Source: an uncultured Amylibacter sp. (lineage in GTDB: Bacteria; Pseudomonadota; Alphaproteobacteria; Rhodobacterales; Rhodobacteraceae). From it: a stretch of 41,894 bases of DNA. Made by a program: the position numbers and the translations under genes. Under the pieces are notes generated by a model. That model ran no database searches, had not been told where the DNA came from, and saw only the letters and a program-made list of their open reading frames with translations. This document shows, piece by piece, positions 34,725 to 41,894 of the stretch. The stretch spans positions 1-41,894 of the forward strand of contig CAJJAY010000010.1 in the NCBI GenBank assembly GCA_905182285.1, given 5' to 3'. Every line of letters begins with the position of its first letter. Within the stretch, counting starts at the first letter, position 1.

Positions 34725-35972
34725 ATGACTGATAGTAATATTTTTCCACAACTTGAAATTCCAAACACACTTGCAGCGGGTCCTGGGCCTGGCAACACTG
34801 ATGCGCGAGTTTTAGCAAGGTTTGCAAGTGCCGGAATAGCAGACCACATGCATGAAACAGTTTTACGAGGAATGGTTGAATGTAAATTCATGCTGCGTGA
34901 TTTGTTTGGCACAAAAAATATTCATACATTTGGTGTCGCTGGAACGGGTTGGAGTGGCTTAGACTGTATGTTCAGTGCAGTTATGCCAGGCGATACAGTT
35001 GTTGCTTTTTCAAATGGTACTTTCTCAGGTATTGATGCTTTAACTATACGAATGAAAGCTGCAACTAGAGAAGAGTTAGCTAAAGATAGTTTAAATCCTA
35101 CAGCAGCCAGCGTTACAGTAATTGAAATACCTCACGGACAATCAGTTACTGGAGATATGGTTGAAGCCGCTTTGAAAGAGCATAAACCAAAATGGGCATT
35201 TATGGCACATTGGGAAACTGGATCAGGGCGCATAAACGATCTTCAAGGGTTTTCAGATGCATGTGTCAAACATAATGCCTTAGGCCTTATTGATGCAGTT
35301 TCGTCATTAGGAGTTGAAGACTTTGCTATAGATGATTTTAAAGGCGTTGCGGGATGGGCTTCATGCCCACAAAAAGGCGTAATGTGCTTACCATTAACTT
35401 ATGCCCCAGTCAGTTTCACAGACAAATATATTGAAGTTCTAATAGCTTCAGGAAGTTATTCCTATGTTCACCACCCAATTATGGAAGCTAGGCATTGGGG
35501 AATAGTAGACGGACAAGATGTCGAAAAGGGTGGATATCATAGAACTCATTCAGGATATGCAGTTGCAGCACTTCATGAAGCCTTAAGAATTACACTTCAA
35601 TATGGTCTATCCAAAAGAGCAGATGATTATATTTTTCATGAAAATGCATTAAGAAAAGCTATAGTCTCAATGGGCTGCAACGTTACATCTAATATGACAA
35701 GTTTGTTGGTATTAAATTTACCTGAGAATATGTCAGGACGTGAAATGGAATTAGTTCAAGCGTGCAGAGCGGAAAACTTTGGCATTTGGCCAACACTGTC
35801 TTCACCAGTCCAAGTACGAATTGGCATCCTAAATCAACTCACACAATCTGCGATTACAGAAATTGTAAACCGCTTTGCTATAGCAATGAACCGAATGGGT
35901 GCAAATCTAAATATTGATAATATTAATGATGACTTAGAAACATATTATAATCAGGCGATTGCAGCACAATAG
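34725..35972 (+). CDS. sgaA: serine-glyoxylate aminotransferase
   Basis: This class V PLP aminotransferase converts serine plus glyoxylate into hydroxypyruvate plus glycine. The 415-residue protein begins with the family [19 protein letters not shown], has HWETGSG near residue 165, the cofactor Asp in LIDAVSSLG and the Schiff-base Lys in [10 protein letters not shown] near residue 220. It is the first gene of the plus-strand serine-cycle operon; GGAGCG precedes the start. Alanine-glyoxylate activity is possible, but the neighbours fix the likely role. Confidence 0.95.
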   Translation: MTDSNIFPQLEIPNTLAAGPGPGNTDARVLARFASAGIADHMHETVLRGMVECKFMLRDLFGTKNIHTFGVAGTGWSGLDCMFSAVMPGDTVVAFSNGTFSGIDALTIRMKAATREELAKDSLNPTAASVTVIEIPHGQSVTGDMVEAALKEHKPKWAFMAHWETGSGRINDLQGFSDACVKHNALGLIDAVSSLGVEDFAIDDFKGVAGWASCPQKGVMCLPLTYAPVSFTDKYIEVLIASGSYSYVHHPIMEARHWGIVDGQDVEKGGYHRTHSGYAVAALHEALRITLQYGLSKRADDYIFHENALRKAIVSMGCNVTSNMTSLLVLNLPENMSGREMELVQACRAENFGIWPTLSSPVQVRIGILNQLTQSAITEIVNRFAIAMNRMGANLNIDNINDDLETYYNQAIAAQ

Positions 35973-35983
35973 GAGAAATTCAG

Positions 35984-37183
35984 ATGGATATTCATGAATA
36001 TCAAGCCAAAGAGATCTTAAGTGATTTTGGAGTTAAAGTTCCTAATGGGGGATTAGCCTATAGCCCTGAACAAGCTGCTTATCGAGCACGCGAAATGGGT
36101 GGTGATAAATGGATTATAAAAGCTCAAGTTCACGCAGGTGGCCGCGGCAAAGCTGGTGGAGTAAAGCTTTGCTCAACTGATAACGAAATAATAGAAGCTG
36201 CTTCTTCGATGTTGGGGCGTAAACTTGTAACCCATCAAACAGGACCTGAGGGAAAAGGTATATATAGATTATATGTCGAAGCAGGTGTGCCTATTGATCG
36301 CGAAATTTATCTTGGATTTGTTCTTGATCGTACAACACAAAGAATAATGATTGTTGCATCTTCTGAAGGTGGAATGGAGATTGAAGAAATATCAGATGAA
36401 AGACCTGAGTCAATTGTTAGAGCATCTATAGATCCAGCTGTTGGGTTGGTTGAGTTTCAAGCACGGGAAATAGCATTCAAACTAGGAATTGAACCTTCCC
36501 TTACTCAATACATGGTTAAAACATTAATGGGTTGCTTTAATGCATTTCGTGATTTGGATGCAACGATGATAGAAATTAATCCACTAGTAGTGACAAAAGA
36601 TAATCAAATTATGGCATTAGATGCCAAAATGACATTTGATGATAATGCGTTGTTCAGACACCCAAAAATATCTGAACTACGTGACAAAAGCCAAGAAGAC
36701 CCAAGAGAAAGCAATGCTGCTGATAGAGGTTTAAGCTATGTAGGTCTAGACGGAAATATTGGCTGCATCGTTAACGGTGCTGGTTTAGCTATGGCAACAA
36801 TGGATACTATTAAATTATCAGGAGGTGAGCCTGCAAACTTTTTAGATATCGGAGGTGGGGCAACACCAGAAAGAGTTGCAAAAGCATTCCGCTTGGTAAG
36901 ATCAGACACAAAAGTAGAAGCTATTTTAGTTAATATTTTTGCTGGAATAAATAGGTGTGATTGGGTGGCTAAAGGTGTCGTCCAAGCACTAAAAGACGAT
37001 CCAATCAATATTCCTGTAATTGTTCGGCTTTCAGGCACAAATGTTGAAGAAGGGCAAAAAATTCTTGCAAATAGTGGGTTGCCAATAATCAGAGCTGCGA
37101 CACTAAAAGAAGCTGCTGATAGAGCAGTCTCGGCCTGGAAAGCTGACCAACCAACAATTACTAAACTGAAAGCAATCTCATGA
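35984..37183 (+). CDS. mtkA: malate-CoA ligase beta subunit
   Basis: The protein has an ATP-grasp fold like SucC. The 399 residues start [17 protein letters not shown], with [17 protein letters not shown] near residue 46, [19 protein letters not shown] near 200 and the C-terminal [14 protein letters not shown]-like and FANIFGGI-like segments (here [16 protein letters not shown]). SucC has the same features, so the name rests on context: it lies between sga and hydroxypyruvate reductase. MtkAB forms malyl-CoA from malate, ATP and CoA. GGAGAA precedes the ATG; its stop overlaps mtkB by 4 bases. Confidence 0.9.
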   Translation: MDIHEYQAKEILSDFGVKVPNGGLAYSPEQAAYRAREMGGDKWIIKAQVHAGGRGKAGGVKLCSTDNEIIEAASSMLGRKLVTHQTGPEGKGIYRLYVEAGVPIDREIYLGFVLDRTTQRIMIVASSEGGMEIEEISDERPESIVRASIDPAVGLVEFQAREIAFKLGIEPSLTQYMVKTLMGCFNAFRDLDATMIEINPLVVTKDNQIMALDAKMTFDDNALFRHPKISELRDKSQEDPRESNAADRGLSYVGLDGNIGCIVNGAGLAMATMDTIKLSGGEPANFLDIGGGATPERVAKAFRLVRSDTKVEAILVNIFAGINRCDWVAKGVVQALKDDPINIPVIVRLSGTNVEEGQKILANSGLPIIRAATLKEAADRAVSAWKADQPTITKLKAIS

Positions 37184-38058
37184 GTATTTTTATTGATGAA
37201 AAAACAAAAGTTCTTGTCCAGGGAATTACTGGAAAAATGGCACGATTCCACACAAAAGAAATGATCGAATATGGCACCAATGTGGTTGCAGGTGTTACAC
37301 CAGGCAAAGCCGGAGAAATAGTAGAAGGAGTTCCTGTTTTTGATACTGTAAAAGATGCAGTGCAAGCAACAGGCGCAGAGGCTAGTCTGGTTTTTGTTCC
37401 ACCTCCATTCGCCGCAGATTCTATAATGGAAGCAGCTGACGCTGGTATAAAATATTGTGTAAGTATTACTGATGGTATTCCAGCTCAGGATATGATGCGA
37501 GTAAAGCGATATATGAAACGTTATCGCCAAGAAAACAGGATGGTTTTAACAGGTCCAAATTGTGCAGGGACTATATCACCTGGAAAAAGCTTTTTAGGCA
37601 TAATGCCACCTCATATTTATAAAAAGGGACCTGTTGGAATAGTTGGCCGGTCAGGGACACTTGGTTATGAAGCAGCTTCACAACTTGCCACTCTAGACAT
37701 AGGGGTATCAACCTCAGTTGGTATCGGAGGCGATCCAATAAATGGCTCATCATTTAGAGATATTTTGGAGTTATTTGAAAATGACCCTGAAACTACTATC
37801 GTTGCATTAATTGGAGAAATTGGTGGGCCCCAAGAGGCAGAAGCTGCTGAATATATTCGCGACCATATGACAAAGCCTGTTGTAGCATATGTAGCCGGAT
37901 TAACCGCACCAAAAGGTAGAACAATGGGTCATGCAGGCGCTATTATTTCTGCTTTTGGTGAAAGTGCCAGTGAAAAAGTAGAGATATTATCTGCAGCTGG
38001 AGTAACAGTAGCTGAACATCCCTCAGTAATCGGCGAAACAATTGCTAATTTAATGTAA
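37180..38058 (+). CDS. mtkB: malate-CoA ligase alpha subunit
   Basis: This 292-residue SucD-like subunit has the CoA-binding Rossmann start ([19 protein letters not shown]), [11 protein letters not shown] near residue 126, [10 protein letters not shown] near 155 and the phosphohistidine motif MGHAGAIIS near 250. With MtkA it makes malyl-CoA, the substrate of the lyase encoded at 32786-33763. It overlaps mtkA by ATGA, and the reductase gene follows 11 bases later. Confidence 0.92.
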   Translation: MSIFIDEKTKVLVQGITGKMARFHTKEMIEYGTNVVAGVTPGKAGEIVEGVPVFDTVKDAVQATGAEASLVFVPPPFAADSIMEAADAGIKYCVSITDGIPAQDMMRVKRYMKRYRQENRMVLTGPNCAGTISPGKSFLGIMPPHIYKKGPVGIVGRSGTLGYEAASQLATLDIGVSTSVGIGGDPINGSSFRDILELFENDPETTIVALIGEIGGPQEAEAAEYIRDHMTKPVVAYVAGLTAPKGRTMGHAGAIISAFGESASEKVEILSAAGVTVAEHPSVIGETIANLM

Positions 38059-38069
38059 GAGGTCTCTCA

Positions 38070-39041
38070 ATGACAAAACCAAAAATACTTGTATCAAGAC
38101 GCTGGCCTCAGGCAGTTGAGGATGTAATGAAACAAAAATATGATGTTACATTCAACATATCAGATGAGCCACTTTCAACCACTGCATTTAAAGAGGCCTT
38201 ATCAGTTTATGATGCTATTTTACCAACTGTGACTGATAAAATCAGTTCTGATGTCTTTGAAGTAAAAAATCCACGTACAAAAATTTTTGGTAATTATGGT
38301 GTAGGTTATTCACACATAGATATACCGGCTGCTAAAGCTGCTGGTATTACGGTTAGTAATACTCCAGATGTATTATCTGATTGTACGGCTGATATTACAT
38401 TAACTTTAATGTTAATGGCTGCAAGGCGCGCCGGTGAGGGTGAGCGAGAAGTAAGGAGCGGCAATTGGTCAGGATGGCGACCTAACCATCTAATAGGAAC
38501 ACGAATAACCGGAAAAACATTGGGTATTATTGGTTATGGACGTATTGGGCGCGAAGTTGCAAAACGAGCTCACTTTGGTTTTGGCATGAAAATCATTGTT
38601 CAAAATAGATCAAAAATTAATAATGATGTTCTTATACGAACAAATGCTCAACAAGTTGATAATCTTGATGAGCTTCTTGAAAAATCTGATTTCATTTCGC
38701 TTCATTGTCCTGGTGGAACAGAAAACAAACATCTTATAAGTTCAAAGCAATTTAAAAAAATGAAAAATACTGCAATTTTGATTAATACAGCTCGAGGCGA
38801 AGTTGTTGATGATGAAGCTTTAATTTCAGCACTTAGAGAAAATCAAATTGCTGCAGTTGGATTAGATGTTTTTAATGATGAGCCAAATATAAACCCAGGT
38901 TTATTAAAATTTCAAAATGCTATTTTACTTCCTCATTTAGGCAGTGCAACTCAAGAAACACGTGAAGCTATGGGTTTTCGAGTTTTAGATAACATTGCAG
39001 ATTTCTTTGAAGGTAAAGTACCCAGAGATCGGGTTGCATAA
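38070..39041 (+). CDS. hprA: hydroxypyruvate/glyoxylate reductase
   Basis: This 323-residue D-isomer-specific 2-hydroxyacid dehydrogenase reduces hydroxypyruvate to D-glycerate. It has the cofactor loop GIIGYGRIGREVAKRA near residue 150, the catalytic Arg in NTARGEVVDDEAL, Glu in VFNDEPNINP and His in LLPHLGSAT. NADH or NADPH preference is not decided. Its product feeds the glycerate kinase encoded at 31497-32786. Its stop shares a base with the ppc start (TAATG). Confidence 0.93.
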   Translation: MTKPKILVSRRWPQAVEDVMKQKYDVTFNISDEPLSTTAFKEALSVYDAILPTVTDKISSDVFEVKNPRTKIFGNYGVGYSHIDIPAAKAAGITVSNTPDVLSDCTADITLTLMLMAARRAGEGEREVRSGNWSGWRPNHLIGTRITGKTLGIIGYGRIGREVAKRAHFGFGMKIIVQNRSKINNDVLIRTNAQQVDNLDELLEKSDFISLHCPGGTENKHLISSKQFKKMKNTAILINTARGEVVDDEALISALRENQIAAVGLDVFNDEPNINPGLLKFQNAILLPHLGSATQETREAMGFRVLDNIADFFEGKVPRDRVA

Positions 39042-41764
39042 TGGTAAGTCAAGTTCATACATTATCTATAGAAGTTGCCAAAAAAGCTGAAATATTTGGT
39101 AAAAATACACATTACAGTAGTTGGTTACGACATTTATTATGGACACTATTATGTGAAGTCGCAGAAAGACGGGCACCAGATATAATTCCTGTTTTAGCAG
39201 ATAAAAATATTCTTAAAGAAACAGATAATGATTTGAGGCAAAATTTTCTTCATGCAACGAACATATGGTTTCACTTATTACGAATTGCTGAAGAAAATAT
39301 CTTAGTTCGCGCTCGACGTAAGATCGAAAGTGAACGCGGGCAAGATGCAGTAAAAGGAACTTTTGCTAGCACTTTTAAACGCCTTAAAGAACATAATATT
39401 GATTTAAGTAAAATTCCTAATGATGTTTTCAAGACCCAGATTTCCCCAACTATAACAGCTCATCCAACTGAGGGGAAAAGAGAAACTATACTTGACATAC
39501 ACAGAAGAATTTACCGTGCAATTGTTGACTTAGAGTCAACTCGTTGGACCCCATTTGAACGAGAAAAGCATATTGAGAATTTAAGAAATGAAATTGATAT
39601 GCTTTGGCTAACAGGAGAACTTCGTTTAGAGAGGCCAACTCCTGCTGAAGAAATTAATTGGGCAAATAGATTTTTCAAAAATGCAATTTTTCAGGCTCAA
39701 ATAGATGTAGATGAACGGTTTAGAAGAGCGTTAGTTGGCATTAAACCTATTAAAGAAAAAATTTTCCCTTCAATACAATTTCATTCATGGGTTGGCGGTG
39801 ACCGGGATGGCCACATAAAAGTGACTGCACAAATTACTAAACAAGCAATAACTGCAAACAAAAAAACTGCGATCGATGCAATAAGAAATAAATTAAATAC
39901 TGCAATAAAAAATATCTCTGTAAGTGCCTATAGTCATTCTTTTGATCAAAATACTCTAGTATCTCTTTCAAGCATTGTTATGAGGTCTGGCATGTTACAA
40001 TACATTTCCAAACGTAACCAAGGTGAGGTATTTCGCAAGTCATTAACAGCAATGGATTTCCGCCTTGAAGCAATAATTAATCCAAGAAATGGTGCTATAC
40101 CATATGCTTCATGTGAAGAATTTAGAAAAGATATAGATTTAATTGATAAGATACTATCTTCTGCTGCCAAAGAAATCTCAAATCAATATATTAGACCTAT
40201 TCAAGCGCTTCATTCAGCATGTGGCTTTAGGACTATGTCATTAGATATTCGACAAAATAGTGATGTCACAACTGATGCTATATCTGACATTTGGTCACAT
40301 CTTAATTTAGAAAAAATTGAATACGGGACTAATGAGTGGTCAATAAGAATTCAGAACGAATTAAAATCTGCACAAATAATCAACCCTAAAGTAGGAGATT
40401 TAAAAGAAACTACTTTTGAACTACTCGAATTATTTTCAGTCATAAAAGAGTCTAGGAATAGTGTAGATCCAATGTGTTTAGGTTCATTTATTTTATCAAT
40501 GACACGCTCAGAAGATGACTTATTAGGAATCATGTTGATTGCCAGATATGCTGGACTTTCATCAGGACCATCAGGGTCTGACATAATTGACCTAAAACTT
40601 GTTCCATTATTTGAAACAATCGACGACTTACGAGCAGCACCAAATATTTTAAAAAATTATCTTTCTATGCCAATAATAAAACGCTCAATGAAAGAATTTA
40701 ATTCATCTCAAGAAATAATGTTAGGCTATTCTGACTCAAATAAGGATGGAGGATTTATATGTTCTACTTGGGAAGTAAATAAAGCTCAAAAAAATATTGT
40801 CAGTGTCATGAATGACATTGGAACAGGTGTAAGCTTTTTTCATGGCAGAGGTGGATCAGTAAGTCGTGGAGGCGCACCAACTGGAAGAGCAATTGCAGCA
40901 CAACCTGCAGGAAGTATTGGAAAATGCTTTAGAATAACTGAACAAGGAGAAGTAGTTTCATCGAAATTTGCAAACCGTGGAACCGCAACACACCAACTTG
41001 AATTACTTACATCATCTGTACTTTTTCATCAAATATATTCCAATAATGAGCCTGAGTTAGTAGCAACTCCAGAGTATGATGAGGCATTAGAAGCTTTATC
41101 AGGAGTTTCTCAAGCTCATTACCGAAATCTATTGGAGACAGATGGTTTTATAAATTACTTTGAACAGGCTAGTCCAGTAAAAGAGCTTGCTAAACTCAAT
41201 ATTGGATCGCGCCCACAAACAAGGTTTGGGGCTTCATCATTAGATGACTTACGAGCTATTCCATGGGTATTTGCTTGGTCTCAAAATCGTCATCTAATTA
41301 CTGGATGGTATGGTTTTGGCTCAGCTATTGAGACTTTTAGATCATACCGTGGTGAAGCTGGCGACGCCACATTAAAATTAATGTTCAGAGAAGCTAGAAT
41401 CTTTAGATTAATAGTTGATGAAGTTGAAAAATCAATTTATTTAACCGATCTAGATATAGCCAAAAAATATGCCGAATTAGTTAAAGATAAAACTACGAGA
41501 GATCAAATCTTTAATAAGATTAAAGATGAATATAGACGTACAGTTAATATGTTAATCTGGCTAAGCAAAGATAAAACAATTGCAAAACGTTTTCCTATTT
41601 TACAATCTCAAATCAAACGTAAAGATCCGTTATTACAACAATCCCATGCTTTACAAGTTTCATTACTTAAAGAGCACCGAAAATCGAACACCAATGAACA
41701 CATTTCACCATGCCTGTTGCAAAGTATGAATTGCATTGCAACAGGACTAGGTTGGACAGGATAA
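39041..41764 (+). CDS. ppc: phosphoenolpyruvate carboxylase
   Basis: PEPC fixes bicarbonate onto PEP to make oxaloacetate, the C3-to-C4 step of the serine cycle. The 907-residue protein has the diagnostic motifs: TAHPTEGKR near residue 138 (catalytic His), GGDRDGH near 250, GYSDSNKDGG near 565, and FHGRGGSVSRGGAPTG near 600, which carries a catalytic arginine. The C-terminus ends GLGWTG, an end with glycine as in the family. Regulation by allosteric effectors is not visible from sequence. It starts one base into the hprA stop and is followed by glyA. Confidence 0.96.
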   Translation: MVSQVHTLSIEVAKKAEIFGKNTHYSSWLRHLLWTLLCEVAERRAPDIIPVLADKNILKETDNDLRQNFLHATNIWFHLLRIAEENILVRARRKIESERGQDAVKGTFASTFKRLKEHNIDLSKIPNDVFKTQISPTITAHPTEGKRETILDIHRRIYRAIVDLESTRWTPFEREKHIENLRNEIDMLWLTGELRLERPTPAEEINWANRFFKNAIFQAQIDVDERFRRALVGIKPIKEKIFPSIQFHSWVGGDRDGHIKVTAQITKQAITANKKTAIDAIRNKLNTAIKNISVSAYSHSFDQNTLVSLSSIVMRSGMLQYISKRNQGEVFRKSLTAMDFRLEAIINPRNGAIPYASCEEFRKDIDLIDKILSSAAKEISNQYIRPIQALHSACGFRTMSLDIRQNSDVTTDAISDIWSHLNLEKIEYGTNEWSIRIQNELKSAQIINPKVGDLKETTFELLELFSVIKESRNSVDPMCLGSFILSMTRSEDDLLGIMLIARYAGLSSGPSGSDIIDLKLVPLFETIDDLRAAPNILKNYLSMPIIKRSMKEFNSSQEIMLGYSDSNKDGGFICSTWEVNKAQKNIVSVMNDIGTGVSFFHGRGGSVSRGGAPTGRAIAAQPAGSIGKCFRITEQGEVVSSKFANRGTATHQLELLTSSVLFHQIYSNNEPELVATPEYDEALEALSGVSQAHYRNLLETDGFINYFEQASPVKELAKLNIGSRPQTRFGASSLDDLRAIPWVFAWSQNRHLITGWYGFGSAIETFRSYRGEAGDATLKLMFREARIFRLIVDEVEKSIYLTDLDIAKKYAELVKDKTTRDQIFNKIKDEYRRTVNMLIWLSKDKTIAKRFPILQSQIKRKDPLLQQSHALQVSLLKEHRKSNTNEHISPCLLQSMNCIATGLGWTG

Positions 41765-41779
41765 ACAAGGAGTGATAAA

Positions 41780-41894
41780 ATGAATAATACAGTACGAGAT
41801 GCGGGCTTTTTCACAGAAGAGCTATCACAACGAGATCCAGAGCTATTTGGCTCCATAACATCTGAGTTAGGTCGTCAACGTGATGAGATAGAAC
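41780..41894 (+). CDS. glyA: serine hydroxymethyltransferase, 5' end only
   Basis: The window ends 38 codons into this gene. AAGGAG lies 7 bases before the ATG. The start (FFTEELSQRDPELFGSI and then ELGRQRDEIE) is typical of the SHMT N-terminus. SHMT transfers C1 from methylene-THF to glycine to form serine, the entry step of the serine cycle, which fits its place at the end of this operon. Confidence 0.85.
   Translation, partial: MNNTVRDAGFFTEELSQRDPELFGSITSELGRQRDEIE

Noticed and set aside
35984-38058. Reading mtkAB as succinyl-CoA synthetase sucCD.
   Set aside because: The sequence alone does not exclude it, but the position between sgaA and hprA/ppc and the presence of malyl-CoA lyase favour malate-CoA ligase. 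A kinetic test or phylogeny would settle it.

Overview
The window is a gene-dense, AT-rich stretch from the chromosome of an alphaproteobacterium. The pointers are the UPF0262 protein behind hisD, the infA-maf-RNase E/G-yacG-tRNA-Phe block, a short basic protein in front of murA, a ProXWV-type betaine transporter and a serine-cycle cluster. Low GC, very short intergenic gaps and many ATGA, TGATG and TAATG gene overlaps suggest a streamlined marine lineage. My best guess is a low-GC Rhodobacterales (NAC11-7/HTCC2255-like) or a SAR116-like methylotroph. That placement is inference; no 16S gene or marker search was available.

Region 1 (1-9750) is mostly housekeeping: tRNA-Thr, a class IV aminotransferase overlapping a sulfotransferase-like gene, a 48-residue basic protein, murA, hisD, a UPF0262 gene, a low-molecular-weight phosphatase, convergent upp, then infA, maf, a short RNase E/G, a reversed TauE/SafE gene, yacG and tRNA-Phe. 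Region 2 (9751-13637) is a betaine-type ABC transporter (binding protein, hairpin, permease, ATPase), visibly less AT-rich than its surroundings, followed by a convergent unknown gene.

Region 3 (13789-29317) is the most interesting part. It is a catabolic island of tightly coupled minus-strand genes reading from about 28200 down to 13950: a CUT1-type ABC importer, three SnoaL/NTF2-fold proteins, a HisD-family dehydrogenase resembling sulfopropanediol dehydrogenase HpsN, two SDRs, a LacI regulator, a bicupin, a MetE-core methyltransferase-like protein, an alpha/beta hydrolase and an RraA-like protein. A fourth SnoaL-like gene is divergent at the head, and a near-perfect LacI-type operator lies in the divergent promoter. 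A LysR C-terminal remnant sits at the tail. I do not recognise the whole as a described pathway. The parts suggest uptake and oxidation of a small polar organic molecule carrying a terminal alcohol, possibly methylated or sulfonated.

Region 4 (29439-31492) holds pxpB and pxpC (5-oxoprolinase subunits without pxpA) and a DUF1330 protein. Region 5 (31497-41894) is a serine-cycle cluster for C1 assimilation: glycerate 2-kinase, malyl-CoA lyase and a LuxR-type regulator on the minus strand, divergent from serine-glyoxylate aminotransferase, malate-CoA ligase (two subunits), hydroxypyruvate reductase, PEP carboxylase and the start of glyA. The regulator has a degenerate receiver domain, and two inverted repeats lie in the divergent promoter. 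Together, regions 2, 3 and 5 suggest an organism that imports methylated or C1-yielding solutes and assimilates the carbon through the serine cycle.
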